In this document: one piece after another, positions 23,634-31,775 of the stretch
Layout of the letters: each line of letters starts with the position of its first letter
How positions within the stretch are numbered: the stretch's first letter is position 1
Assembly: GCA_019307065.1 (NCBI GenBank)
Contig: JAFDKH010000028.1
Span: forward strand, 1-36,316
Length of the DNA: 36,316 nucleotides
DNA from: Deltaproteobacteria bacterium
GTDB taxonomy: Bacteria > Myxococcota > B64-G9
Direction of reading: 5' to 3'
The notes under the pieces: generated by a model
Database searches by the model: none
Told to the model about the DNA's origin: nothing
Seen by the model: only the letters and a program-made list of their open reading frames with translations
Program-made: the position numbers and the translations under genes

Positions 23634-23969
23634 TTAAGCAGCTTTTTTACTCGAAGACTTCGAGCGCATGTAGCCGGCCACCACCAGGATGGCTATCCAG
23701 ATCAAGGCGAATGGCCAGCTCTTTCCGAAGGGAGGGATGATTGTCAGGTTGGCAAGCAAGATCAGTAAGAAAAATCCCAAGATGGCAAAGCCCAGTTCGA
23801 AATAACCGGCAAAAGACAGGCACAAGCCGGCTGCCATGAGCAATACCGGCCAGCTAGTACCGAACCCGACCTCTCCAAAGTTGTTGATCAAAAAAACTGT
23901 GGCGATGCTTCCCAGGATGACTACCGCTGAGAGCACGCCAACTGGAACCTTGGACCCTTTATCGGCCAT
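23634..23969 (-). CDS. Small four-helix membrane protein, LiaI/LiaF-TM (DUF5668)-like
   Basis: The protein has 111 residues with about four membrane helices and a basic C-terminal tail (RSKSSSKKAA). Two repeats of the pattern NxG/NL...SWPxxLM/W are visible (INNFGEVGFGTSWPVLLMAAGL and NLTIIPPFGKSWPFALIWIAIL). This resembles the LiaI/LiaF transmembrane motif of envelope-stress proteins. GGAGG precedes the ATG. It is the first gene of the SPFH operon, behind the promoter at 24041-24069, and is the likely membrane anchor of the module. Confidence 0.82.
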   Translation of the reverse strand: MADKGSKVPVGVLSAVVILGSIATVFLINNFGEVGFGTSWPVLLMAAGLCLSFAGYFELGFAILGFFLLILLANLTIIPPFGKSWPFALIWIAILVVAGYMRSKSSSKKAA

Positions 23970-24040
23970 TTTATCCTCCAGGTTTTTAATCTGCCCGAAG
24001 TCACTTTAATGATTGCTCTGAAGAAGCAGGCAGATTTTGA

Positions 24041-24071
24041 CTCATACCAGGACGTGCCTTGACAGTCAAGG
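24041..24071 (-). promoter_or_regulatory. Promoter of the SPFH operon with overlapping palindrome
   Basis: On the minus strand TTGACT (24064-24069), 17-bp spacer, TATGAG (24041-24046). The -35 is embedded in a perfect palindrome CCTTGAC-A-GTCAAGG (24057-24071), a possible regulator site. The leader to the ATG at 23969 would be about 65 nt. Confidence 0.5.
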
Positions 24072-24154
24072 GGACTGGTGTTTGACAACAAATGCTTGCA
24101 TTCTCCGGAGATATGCGATAAAAAAATTTCGATTGGAAGAAGATTTTGCATCGG

Positions 24155-25003
24155 ATGGGGAGACCTCTAGTGGCTTCAAAACAAATTCCGTTTTGGTTTA
24201 AGTTTTGGGGCACACGCGGATCGTTGCCTGCCCCCAGGCCGACAACCAATAAATATGGCGGAAATACCCCCTGCCTGGAGGTTCGGGTCGGCAAGCAAAT
24301 CTTGATTTTCGATGCCGGTTCGGGAATCCGCTCTTTAGGCGTCAAGTTGCTGAAAGAGTTCAAGAAAGTCGAAGCGTCAATCTTATTCTCGCACTACCAC
24401 TGGGACCATATTCACGGGTTTCCATTTTTTGGCCCGGCCTACAGCCCGAAAAATCGTTTCGTTATCTATGGCGAACCGCGCGGTTCACGGAACGTAAAGG
24501 ACATACTTTCGGGTCAAATGGCCCTACCGTATTTTCCGGTGCCGATCGACGTCATGAATGCCCGCTTCAATTTTCGCGACGTTGGCCCGCGGACTACCCT
24601 GCAAATCGGACAGGCGATCATCAAAACCGAATCTCTAAATCATCCCGGGCGCTGCTTGTCATATCGCATCGAATACAAAAATAAGGTCATCGTCTACGCT
24701 ACAGATACCGAGCATGGCTACAAACTCGACCGGCGTTTAGTCAAACATGCCGAGGGGGCCGACTACCTGATTTATGATGCTGCCTACACAGACGCAGAAA
24801 TTCGCAAAGACAAGAAGGGGTTTGGGCACTCGAGCTGGTGCGAAGGTGTTAAAATTGCCAAGGCGGCCAATGTTCGCAAGCTGTTACTCTTTCATCATGA
24901 ACCCAGCCGTGACGATCGTGCCCTGGCCGCTATCGAAAAAGCAGCCCAGCGAAGCTTCAAAGGTGCGGCCGCTGCGCGCGAGCGCAAGATTTACCGTCCT
25001 TGA
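24155..25003 (+). CDS. Metallo-beta-lactamase-fold hydrolase
   Basis: Numbering from the ATG at 24155, the 282-residue protein has the metal motif SHYHWDH (His80, His82, Asp84, His85), with His163 in LNHPG and Asp184 in ATDTEH. Together these can hold two zinc ions. The N-terminal FKFWGTRGSLPAP (residues 16-28) and GGNTPCLEV (35-43) are typical of the phosphodiesterase-like MBL group (PhnP/cyclic-phosphodiesterase and related proteins). The substrate cannot be told. The start is uncertain: the ATG has GGAAGAAG well upstream, while a GTG at 24170 has GGGGAG seven bases before it and would lose only five residues. It is convergent with the lipoprotein gene at 25029. Confidence 0.88.
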   Translation: MGRPLVASKQIPFWFKFWGTRGSLPAPRPTTNKYGGNTPCLEVRVGKQILIFDAGSGIRSLGVKLLKEFKKVEASILFSHYHWDHIHGFPFFGPAYSPKNRFVIYGEPRGSRNVKDILSGQMALPYFPVPIDVMNARFNFRDVGPRTTLQIGQAIIKTESLNHPGRCLSYRIEYKNKVIVYATDTEHGYKLDRRLVKHAEGADYLIYDAAYTDAEIRKDKKGFGHSSWCEGVKIAKAANVRKLLLFHHEPSRDDRALAAIEKAAQRSFKGAAAARERKIYRP

Positions 25004-25028
25004 TATTTCAATTTCTCAAAAACGGAAA

Positions 25029-25529
25029 CTAGTTACAGTATTCGGTGCTGGAGTAGAAGGCTGCCTGGGAGGTACAGGAAGTGTCAGCAGTACTTTCGGT
25101 GTAAACGATTGCTCCGCAAACATGTATGCCGGCGACGGTGTCGATGAAATCACCGCTGACAGATAAAATTTCCTGATCAGACCCATCAGTCCACTGGTCA
25201 ACCGTGGCAAAGCCGAACTTTCTGGGCTGGGCCGTTTGGGCCGTGTCGCATAATTCGCCGACCAGGGATCCTGAGTTGACAAAAGTCATCATTAGGCCCG
25301 TTTTTGTGTCACTCGGCGTGGCCGTGACCGACATGATGGACGCTCCCTCGCCTGAAAGGATTCCGCATTCGTCGTTAGTGACTTGTATCACGACCGAATA
25401 GTCGCCGTTGACGTCGATACAGTTGTCGGCAAGTTCACAAGGGTCACTGCAGGTTTGAGCATCACAGCCCGAAATTGCCGCGAGCAAACCAGCCAATAAC
25501 GTAACTACAATCTTCTTGGCAATTTTCAT
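25029..25529 (-). CDS. Small Cys-rich lipoprotein, 166 aa
   Basis: A type II signal peptide ends in AISGC (Cys22). The mature protein is small and acidic, with nine more Cys residues, several clustered near the N-terminus (CSDPCELADNC). The rest looks like an all-beta domain. No family is recognised. AAGGTG precedes the ATG. The promoter at 25563-25591 should drive it as a single gene. Probably an outer-membrane lipoprotein stabilised by disulfides. Confidence 0.8.
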   Translation of the reverse strand: MKIAKKIVVTLLAGLLAAISGCDAQTCSDPCELADNCIDVNGDYSVVIQVTNDECGILSGEGASIMSVTATPSDTKTGLMMTFVNSGSLVGELCDTAQTAQPRKFGFATVDQWTDGSDQEILSVSGDFIDTVAGIHVCGAIVYTESTADTSCTSQAAFYSSTEYCN

Positions 25530-25562
25530 TGTTCACCTTCTTGATTTGTTGAATCTATTGCA

Positions 25563-25591
25563 AGGATAATTGCCTGACGAACGAAAGTCAA
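25563..25591 (-). promoter_or_regulatory. Sigma-70-type promoter of the small lipoprotein
   Basis: On the minus strand TTGACT (25586-25591), 17-bp spacer, TATCCT (25563-25568). The start would be near 25556, giving a leader of about 27 nt with AAGGTG before the ATG at 25529. Confidence 0.5.
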
Positions 25592-25632
25592 CGACCTGGG
25601 CTCCTGTGAAAATCGAGGTCAATTTCAGGCGG

Positions 25633-25660
25633 TTGATTCGTCATGATAATCGTGTAAGAT
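25633..25660 (+). promoter_or_regulatory. Weak promoter of the RpoH-type sigma gene
   Basis: TTGATT (25633-25638), 16-bp spacer, TAAGAT (25655-25660). The ATG follows 12 bases after the -10 and no Shine-Dalgarno is present, so the message would have a leader of only about five bases. Confidence 0.4.
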
Positions 25661-25672
25661 TGATATTCTAAG

Positions 25673-26593
25673 ATGAGTGCCAAAGAAAAAAAAGAAGTCA
25701 AACCGAAAAACAAAACGGCCAAGAAAACAAAGCCCAAGGCAGAATTAGTTCACCTGGACGCGCTGCAGCGCTACCTGAACGAAATCGGCCACGTCGATCT
25801 GTTGACTGCCGAAGAGGAGCATGACCTGGCAGTCGATATGCAGAAGACCGAGGATCCCAAACTGGCCTACAAGTTGATTACCGCCAACCTGAGATTGGTA
25901 GTCAAGATTGCTTTAGAACACCGCAACTACTATCAAAACCTGCTGGACCTCATCCAGGAAGGCAACATCGGCCTGATGCAGGCGGTTAAAAAGTTTGACC
26001 CCTATCGAGGCGTGCGCTTGCCAAGCTATGCCCAGTGGTGGATTAGGGCTTACATTCTGAAATTTATTTTAGAGAACTTCAGCCTGGTCAAGATCGGCAC
26101 AACTCAAGCCCAGCGCAAGCTGTTCTTCCGGCTTAAGAAAGAACAGCAGAAACTGCTCCGGGACGGCTATTCTCCGAGCAGTAAGCTATTGGCCGAACGA
26201 ATCCAGGTGCCGGAAAAAGAAGTTATCGAAATGCAGAAACGGCTTTCGGGGCCGGAGGCCTCGCTCGAAGCCACTCATCCGGTTACCGGGCGGCCGTTTC
26301 TCGAAACCCTGATTGTCGAAGCCCGTGATCCCGAAGAAATGGTGGCGACCGAAGAGTTGCGTGATAGAGTTCGGAGTGCCATGGATCAGTTTCGTGAAAC
26401 TCTCGACGAGCGCGAGCAGGCCATCTGGGATGCGCGCATCTCCGCCGATAAACCGCTGACTTTTAACGAGTTGGGGGAGGAACACGGAATTACCCGCCAG
26501 AGAGTTCAGCAGGTCGAGCAACGCCTCAAGGCGCGCTTCAAAGAATTCTTTATGGCAAGTATGTCCGATCAAGATAGCCAGCCTAGATTTTGA
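25673..26593 (+). CDS. RNA polymerase sigma factor, RpoH (sigma-32) type
   Basis: The protein has 306 residues with a Lys-rich N-terminal tail (1-24). Region 2 includes ANLRLVVKIALEHRNYYQNLLDLIQEGNIGLMQAV and the -10-reading helix SYAQWWIRAYI (118-128). The 'RpoH box' QRKLFFRLK (147-155) distinguishes heat-shock sigma factors from RpoD and RpoS. Region 4 ends with the helix-turn-helix TFNELGEEHGITRQRVQQVEQRLKARF. In Myxococcota-like genomes several RpoH-type sigmas serve heat shock or development, so I leave out a gene symbol. A zinc-ribbon membrane protein follows after 22 bp and is probably cotranscribed. Confidence 0.92.
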   Translation: MSAKEKKEVKPKNKTAKKTKPKAELVHLDALQRYLNEIGHVDLLTAEEEHDLAVDMQKTEDPKLAYKLITANLRLVVKIALEHRNYYQNLLDLIQEGNIGLMQAVKKFDPYRGVRLPSYAQWWIRAYILKFILENFSLVKIGTTQAQRKLFFRLKKEQQKLLRDGYSPSSKLLAERIQVPEKEVIEMQKRLSGPEASLEATHPVTGRPFLETLIVEARDPEEMVATEELRDRVRSAMDQFRETLDEREQAIWDARISADKPLTFNELGEEHGITRQRVQQVEQRLKARFKEFFMASMSDQDSQPRF

Positions 26594-26615
26594 ACCCTTT
26601 CGGGGGAGGTTTGCA

Positions 26616-27662
26616 ATGACCGACGCATTAGAAACTGCACATAAAAAGGAAATCAGCTGCACCAACTGCGGTGCGCCGATAGAATACATCGAGGGCGAAT
26701 CGGTTTTGACCTGCGGCTTCTGCGGGACGACTTCGATGCTGGCCGGCTTCGACAAGATCGTCAAAGTCGAGGCCCACTACGTGCTGCCAGCCAAAAAGCA
26801 AAAGCCCGAGATTCGGGTGAGTGTTATGGAGTGGATGAAGCAAGGCTGGCTCAAGGCCGCCGATCTGGCCGATCAAGCTTCGTTCAGCAAATTCGACGGT
26901 ATTGTGCTGCCGTTCTGGGTGGTCAAGTCACAAGCCAAAACTTACTGGTCGGGCAAGAACCGCCGCTCGCGGACGGTCGGAAGCGGGGACAACCGGCGGA
27001 CTGAAACCTATTGGGAGCCGACCAGTGGGCAGTTTTCTGAGGAATACAACTGGTCGGTATACGCCCGGGAGAAACCCGATGAGATTTGGGGGCTGGATGC
27101 TTTGAACCCGGGGGGTAAATCGGTCCAGGCTGATTGGGGCAAATTTTTCATGGGCTTGGGGATGGGTTCCAGGGCCAGCGGCAAGAGCAACCTGCTGGAT
27201 GGCAAGGAAAAGTTCGACCTCGAAAAAATACCCGAGATGAAGATCATCAACGGACAGATCACCCAGGATCGCGCCGAACAAAAGAGCCGCAACGACATGC
27301 TCAACTTGCATCGCCAGATAGCCGACAAGAAGGCCACTACAATCACCGATTGCGACACGACCGTGGATATCATCGGTGTCGATCTGGTTTATGTTCCCAT
27401 GTGGGAATTAGCCTATACCTACAAGGGCAAGTCGTATCGCGTGCTGGCCAACGGCAATTCGGGTGAGGTTATTACCGGTGAGGCCCCGGTCGGCAAATGG
27501 GACAAAGTTGTCGTGCTGGCGATCATCATGACTATCCTGGGCGCCATTTTGGGCCTGATTGCCCACTTCGGCGACGTGTCCGAGATGTGGATCGGGACCG
27601 GGATCGCCGGAGGAATCGGCGCCGGGTATGCCCTCTGGACGGCCATGTTCAGTAAGGGCTGA
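26616..27662 (+). CDS. Zinc-ribbon protein with two C-terminal membrane helices
   Basis: The protein has 348 residues. An N-terminal zinc ribbon C15-x2-C18...C33-x2-C36 is followed by a soluble domain containing repeated strands and YWSGKNRRSRT, and a helical LHRQIADKKATT stretch. Two hydrophobic helices (about 298-315 and 324-342) lie at the C-terminus. The family is unnamed to me, but such proteins are seen beside SPFH/YdjI-type stress genes. The start has a very strong GGGGGAGG. Lying directly behind a heat-shock-type sigma gene, and 2.7 kb from the SPFH operon, it may act as a membrane sensor or structural partner. That is inference. Confidence 0.85.
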   Translation: MTDALETAHKKEISCTNCGAPIEYIEGESVLTCGFCGTTSMLAGFDKIVKVEAHYVLPAKKQKPEIRVSVMEWMKQGWLKAADLADQASFSKFDGIVLPFWVVKSQAKTYWSGKNRRSRTVGSGDNRRTETYWEPTSGQFSEEYNWSVYAREKPDEIWGLDALNPGGKSVQADWGKFFMGLGMGSRASGKSNLLDGKEKFDLEKIPEMKIINGQITQDRAEQKSRNDMLNLHRQIADKKATTITDCDTTVDIIGVDLVYVPMWELAYTYKGKSYRVLANGNSGEVITGEAPVGKWDKVVVLAIIMTILGAILGLIAHFGDVSEMWIGTGIAGGIGAGYALWTAMFSKG

Positions 27663-27695
27663 CCGGCGCGGGTTTTCGAATTACCTATATAGATT

Positions 27696-28619
27696 CTACT
27701 TGCGGCGCAGCTTTGACCTTCTAATCCATCTTATGAAAACCACCACCCCGATCTGCGGGATGACTCGGGTTAAAGTCCTGAGCGGATGACCCCGTCGGCG
27801 GCCGGTCAGCGAGGCTTCGTATGTGTCGCCTTCACAACCGGCCCCGTCGCCGCTATCGCCTTCACAGTCGATTCCGCTCATGGCCGCCCCACAACCCTCC
27901 AAGAAGATCTCGGTACAGCCGGCGGCCACTTCGGCTTCTTCTCCGGAACAGCCGCCGCCGTACTCTTCTTCGACGTAGTAGTCATCATCGTTATCGACGT
28001 AATTGATCTCGTTGCGCAAGATGCTCGGTGCCGGCTCGGTAGAAAAGTGGCCGCGCAAGAATACGCGGCAACCGGGATACTCGTCGTTAGGGTCGGAAAA
28101 AATCAAGTCGAAGAATCCCTCGACGCCGCCCTTGTCGCCGGCCTGGTCGAAGCTGTCGCTGACCGATATATCGCCATAAACAGGAGTTCCCCAAAACAGG
28201 ATCCGATCATCTTGTTTTTCGAAATACTCGGCCCGCACGGCACTGATCGGAAGCGGATAGTCGCCGTTCGAGGGGACCTGATCGAGATCAAGGTCGATCA
28301 GCAACCCGGCATAGCGGGGCCCCGCCGGGCTGGACAGTTCGAGCCCGGCCCAGATCAATACGCCCGAGTTACCGAATTCTGAGGCGTTGCTGTTGAAATA
28401 GGCGTCGATTCTGGTTTTGGAGAATTCAGCCTGGTCGTCAAAAGCCGTGATTTCCTGGTAGACCATGTTTTCTTCCGCCAGAAAATCGAAAGACACCCAG
28501 CCGGGTGCGTCGATTCCGGCCAGGGCCCGGCCGGGGATCAAGAAGCAAATCAAGCAGACTGTAAAGATTGCGAATCGAACAGACAATTGTAACGGGCGCA
28601 CGGGTACTATTGGAGACAT
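27696..28619 (-). CDS. CEGD-repeat secreted protein (paralogue of 4219-5217)
   Basis: The protein has 307 residues. The signal peptide ends at ALA (residue 34), and the mature protein begins GIDAPG, as in the paralogue. Shared blocks are LLIDLDL (106-112), AVRAEYFEK (127-135) and PGCRVFLRGHF (182-192). The Cys/Asp/Gly tract (about 224-265) is shorter, with CEGD at 252 and 262. The tail has RRRGHPLRTLTR, a short hydrophobic segment (about 287-299) and RRSKLRRK, the same three-part plan. GAGGTGAG precedes the ATG, identical to the ribosome-binding site of the gene at 3553. A sigma-54 promoter lies at 28679-28695. It is a single-gene unit, probably surface-exposed; function unknown. Confidence 0.85.
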   Translation of the reverse strand: MSPIVPVRPLQLSVRFAIFTVCLICFLIPGRALAGIDAPGWVSFDFLAEENMVYQEITAFDDQAEFSKTRIDAYFNSNASEFGNSGVLIWAGLELSSPAGPRYAGLLIDLDLDQVPSNGDYPLPISAVRAEYFEKQDDRILFWGTPVYGDISVSDSFDQAGDKGGVEGFFDLIFSDPNDEYPGCRVFLRGHFSTEPAPSILRNEINYVDNDDDYYVEEEYGGGCSGEEAEVAAGCTEIFLEGCGAAMSGIDCEGDSGDGAGCEGDTYEASLTGRRRGHPLRTLTRVIPQIGVVVFIRWIRRSKLRRK

Positions 28620-28678
28620 GGCTCACCTCTGGATTGCTATAGCTAATGAAATTGCTTCGGGTTCTACTTGCTTCAATT

Positions 28679-28695
28679 AGCAAGAGCTGTGCCAG
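28679..28695 (-). promoter_or_regulatory. Sigma-54 (-24/-12) promoter, near perfect
   Basis: On the minus strand CTGGCACA-GCTC-TTGCT matches YTGGCACG-N4-TTGCW except for one base, with exact spacing. The predicted start near 28668 gives a leader of about 49 nt, almost the same as at 3475-3491. CTTGCT/AGCAAG (28667-28684) forms a 6-bp dyad across the -12 and the start region; the other promoter also has CTTGC...GCAAG here. Confidence 0.8.
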
Positions 28696-28772
28696 GCTGG
28701 TGGCCGGCCGGCGGGCCGGAAATGCATGCTATGCTGGCTTGCTGCGGGGATTGGCCGCCCAGCTGACTTAAA

Positions 28773-28787
28773 ATTCCAATTTGGAAT
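28773..28787. promoter_or_regulatory. Inverted repeat matching the 3368-3380 dyad
   Basis: ATTCCA-ATT-TGGAAT is a perfect 6-bp dyad with a 3-bp gap. Its inner half-sites TTCCA/TGGAA equal those at 3368-3380. The centre lies 87 bp upstream of the -24 GG of the sigma-54 promoter. Candidate site of the same activator. Confidence 0.45.
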
Positions 28788-28816
28788 GTGAATGAGTGTG
28801 AATCTGAGTCACGGCC

Positions 28817-30994
28817 CTAAGAAAAAATATCTTCGATATTGATGCTTTTGACCAGCACGGTAGTCGGCAGATCGACCATGAAGGAGGTCATGCGAGCCAT
28901 GAAAGTGGCTTCTTGCCCCTCTTCGGGGGAGCGCAGGCCCAAAACCAGTAAATCGGCCTCGGCGCTTTGTTTGCGGATCGTGCCCTGGATGGTGTCGTCC
29001 GGGCCCAGCGGCGGCAGAACCAGTACCTCGGCACTGATGCGGGCTTCTTCGAGCATCTCGGTCAGATCTCGTTCGGTTTTCTTGATAATCGACTCGTCGT
29101 TGACCACTTGCAATAGGCGGATAGTGCTCGAGCGCCAACTTTCGGTCTGGCTAATCAGATGGGCCATCAGAACCATCAAGCTGCCATTGTTCTCCAGCCC
29201 GCCCCACCAGACATCGATCTGCTGGCGGCGGCCGAAGCCGCGTTGCTCGTCATATTTGAGCAGCAGCACGCTGGTGTCCAAGTGAACGAAGTCTCTTACT
29301 AAGGCCGCGAACTCGGCTGCCTTGTGGTCGTTGTCCGACCAGCCGAACATGGCTACGTTGGCTCTCAGCCCGGCGATGCCGTGGGCCTGGGCTACAACCC
29401 GGGCGCCCTGGTAGAAGTCTTTAACCGCCACGACTTTACCGAAAGCCGTCAGTTGGCTGCCTTCTAGAAAAACATCCAGCTTTTTCTGGGCGTCGCTGGC
29501 CGCGCCTGACTTTATTTTTTCGTGGATGTCCCCGGGCAGCAGGGTCATCAGGGTAACGATTCCTTTTTCGTGACCCAGCCAGCCGGCGAAATCGAGCAAG
29601 TGGGCGTGCGAACCGGTACCGCGCAGAAAGACCATTATATTTGGTTTCCAGTTGCGCGGATGGAAAGACGATTCTTTTAGTTTCAGCAGGCAAAAGCGCA
29701 AGGCCGAAAACCAGAGGCCGCTGCGCAGATCGCCGAAAGTTACGCTGATCCGCCTGCGTTTGAGGACTCCGTAAATAATAGCTACCACCGTCAGGGACAC
29801 GACCGTCGCTTGGGCGTTTATCAAGAACATCACCCAGAAGCAGCCCAGGGCTCCGACAATCGAGATCGCCCAGTGAACCTTGAAGCTCGGGCGATAAGAC
29901 GGATTGCCGACTACGCGTTCCATGCCGGCCACCAGGTTGGTGACCCCGTAGGTTGTCAAAAAGAACATGGTGATAATCGGGGCGAGTAGGTCCAGATCCA
30001 GAAGCAGGATACTGGCTTCGGCGATGCAGAAGGTTACCAGGGTGGCGATCTTGGGCTCGTTGGCCGGTCCCGATCCGCGCCCGAGAAACCTGGGCAGGAC
30101 GCCGTCCATGGCCAGGGCTTGCATGGTGCGCGGGGCAGCCACCAGGCTGCCCAATGCGCTGGACAGGGTAGCCGCCCAGACGCCGATTACGATTACGAAA
30201 CCGAGGCTGGCAATCTTCTGCATGATCATGGTGTCGGCCCGCAGGTCGCCCAGCGAGGCGTTCCGGGTAAACCAGTAGACCTGGAACAAATAGATTACAA
30301 AGGTGACCCCGACCGAAATCAGGGTGCCGCGCGGGATGTTCTTGCGCGGTTCTCTGAGATCGCCCGACATACTCAGCCCGGCCATGATACCGGTCACGGC
30401 CGGGAAGTAGATCGCGAAGACGGACCAGAAGTTGTGGCCTTTTGAATAGGTGCCGAAGGCGTGAATCTCGGGCTGGGCGTCGGTTGCGCCGGTGAAGAAC
30501 GAGAGCAGCGCCAGGCCCAAAATACCCATGATGAAGTACTGGGCCTTCATGGCCACGTCGGCGCCTTTGTAGGCCAGGAACATCAGGCCGCCGCAGACTA
30601 AAGCCGAGGTCAACTTGGCCGGCAGCCAGGGCAGCAAGGAGTTTAAAGCTTCGGTGAATCCCATGATGTACAAAGCCACCGAAAGCGCTTGCGAGAAATA
30701 AAGCGGCAGGCCGATGCTGCCGCCGATTTCCAGGCCGAGCGAGCGCGATATTAAGTAGTAAGCCCCGCCGGCCTTGACGTTCATGTTGGTGGCGATGGCC
30801 GAAATCGACAAAGCGGTCGCGAAGCTGATCGCGTTGGCCAGCACGACCAGCATGATTCCGCCCAAGAGGCCGGTGTTGCCAACCGCCCAGCCGGCCCGCA
30901 GGAAGAAGATCACTCCCAGGATTGTCAACACGTTGGGGGTGATAACTCCGCTGAAAGTTCCGAAGCGTTTGAGTGGTGTGGGCTCTTCGGTCAC
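28817..30994 (-). CDS. Cation-chloride cotransporter homologue (APC superfamily, SLC12-like)
   Basis: The protein has 725 residues. About 12 membrane helices fill residues 15-425, starting with the APC-type unwound helix 1 (FGTFSGVITPNVLTILGVIFFLRAGW), which is very like eukaryotic NKCC/KCC proteins. PAVTGIMAGLSMSGDLREPRKNIPRGT (near 200-226) is the helix 6 signature. The C-terminal 280 residues form a cytosolic SLC12-type domain (PNIMVFLRGTG, VFLEGSQLTAFGKVVAV) with a UspA-like alpha/beta pattern. It probably moves K+ or Na+ together with Cl- or amino acids, with the exact ions unknown. The start is GTG at 30992-30994 with AAGGA upstream, 13 bp after the preceding gene, so the two form an operon. 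Confidence 0.9.
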   Translation of the reverse strand: MTEEPTPLKRFGTFSGVITPNVLTILGVIFFLRAGWAVGNTGLLGGIMLVVLANAISFATALSISAIATNMNVKAGGAYYLISRSLGLEIGGSIGLPLYFSQALSVALYIMGFTEALNSLLPWLPAKLTSALVCGGLMFLAYKGADVAMKAQYFIMGILGLALLSFFTGATDAQPEIHAFGTYSKGHNFWSVFAIYFPAVTGIMAGLSMSGDLREPRKNIPRGTLISVGVTFVIYLFQVYWFTRNASLGDLRADTMIMQKIASLGFVIVIGVWAATLSSALGSLVAAPRTMQALAMDGVLPRFLGRGSGPANEPKIATLVTFCIAEASILLLDLDLLAPIITMFFLTTYGVTNLVAGMERVVGNPSYRPSFKVHWAISIVGALGCFWVMFLINAQATVVSLTVVAIIYGVLKRRRISVTFGDLRSGLWFSALRFCLLKLKESSFHPRNWKPNIMVFLRGTGSHAHLLDFAGWLGHEKGIVTLMTLLPGDIHEKIKSGAASDAQKKLDVFLEGSQLTAFGKVVAVKDFYQGARVVAQAHGIAGLRANVAMFGWSDNDHKAAEFAALVRDFVHLDTSVLLLKYDEQRGFGRRQQIDVWWGGLENNGSLMVLMAHLISQTESWRSSTIRLLQVVNDESIIKKTERDLTEMLEEARISAEVLVLPPLGPDDTIQGTIRKQSAEADLLVLGLRSPEEGQEATFMARMTSFMVDLPTTVLVKSINIEDIFS

Positions 30995-31007
30995 AAGTGG
31001 TCCTTGG

Positions 31008-31610
31008 TCACTCGACCAGCCACCACAAGAACAGAACAGCGGCCAGGCCCGGGCGTTTTCGAATATACGAAAGGTCGCAACCGAAAGTCACCAGGCTGGC
31101 CCCGGAGATATTGGCACCCGATCCGATTTGGCCTTTGAGGCGGTTGCCGCGCGCCAGGTTCAAGCTCAGGTGGGAGTTTAAGCTGTTAATCGACACCCTG
31201 CTGTCGGATATAATGATAGTCAGGCGGTGTTCGTTGAACAAGCCGAACATCTTGGTGCGCGGGCCGTCTTCGACGATATTGAGGGCAATATCCATTTCGG
31301 CAAAGGAGCCTGACAGGCTGTCTTTTGTTACTCTGAAACGGGTTGCTTTCGAAAGCACGAAACCGAAGATCACATCGTCTTCACGGGTCAGGTTGAACTG
31401 GGCCCCCAAGATTTTTTTCTTTTTGACTTCAACGTCTTGAAATTCGCGCCGGCCGTATTCCATGCGGATTTTACATTCGGGCTTGTCGGCTTCTTTGGCC
31501 TTGACCTCGCCGGCCGGTTGGGGCGGCCGGGTCTTGTCAGCCGCCCGGCCGGACGCCAGCCAGGTGCAACAAAGGGCCAAAATGAGCCCGCCAAGGCGAT
31601 AGAAGCGCAT
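31008..31610 (-). CDS. Exported protein of unknown function, 200 aa
   Basis: A signal peptide covers residues 1-23 (cut near GRAADK), and GGAGA precedes the ATG. The mature part has a basic linker, then a beta-rich region (RMEYGRREFQDVEVKKKKILGAQFNL) and the C-terminal sequence YIRKRPGLAAVLFLWWLVE. That sequence is a basic segment followed by a hydrophobic stretch and could be a weak membrane anchor. No family is recognised. It is the first gene of an operon with the cation-chloride cotransporter homologue, so a periplasmic accessory role is possible. Confidence 0.75.
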   Translation of the reverse strand: MRFYRLGGLILALCCTWLASGRAADKTRPPQPAGEVKAKEADKPECKIRMEYGRREFQDVEVKKKKILGAQFNLTREDDVIFGFVLSKATRFRVTKDSLSGSFAEMDIALNIVEDGPRTKMFGLFNEHRLTIIISDSRVSINSLNSHLSLNLARGNRLKGQIGSGANISGASLVTFGCDLSYIRKRPGLAAVLFLWWLVE

Positions 31611-31732
31611 GAAATCTCCGAATTAATTGGTAATGGAAGTATAGGAGTCGAAAGCCAGTTGCGTCAAGAATCACATTTGTGTCGGCCTAAAATCTCGACA
31701 GACAAAAACCCATAGAATACGGCGATGGTACG

Positions 31733-31761
31733 TTGACATCCACAGGCAGTCTGCCTAGACT
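31733..31761 (+). promoter_or_regulatory. Promoter of the NTT-HEAT gene with dyad in the spacer
   Basis: TTGACA (31733-31738), 17-bp spacer, TAGACT (31756-31761). A perfect dyad AGGCAG-T-CTGCCT (31744-31756) fills the spacer. The start would be near 31768, only about eight bases before the ATG at 31776, and no Shine-Dalgarno is present. Confidence 0.55.
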
Positions 31762-31775
31762 TAGCCGAATTTTCC

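Noticed and set aside
24082..24087. TTGACA as a plus-strand -35 for the MBL gene
   Set aside because: No -10-like hexamer at 16-18 bp; the nearest AT-rich box is too far away.
28699..28720. GGCCGGCCGGCGGGCCGG repeat near the CEGD gene
   Set aside because: Simple GC-rich self-complementary run without a stem of clear length or a T-run; no sign of a terminator or mobile element.
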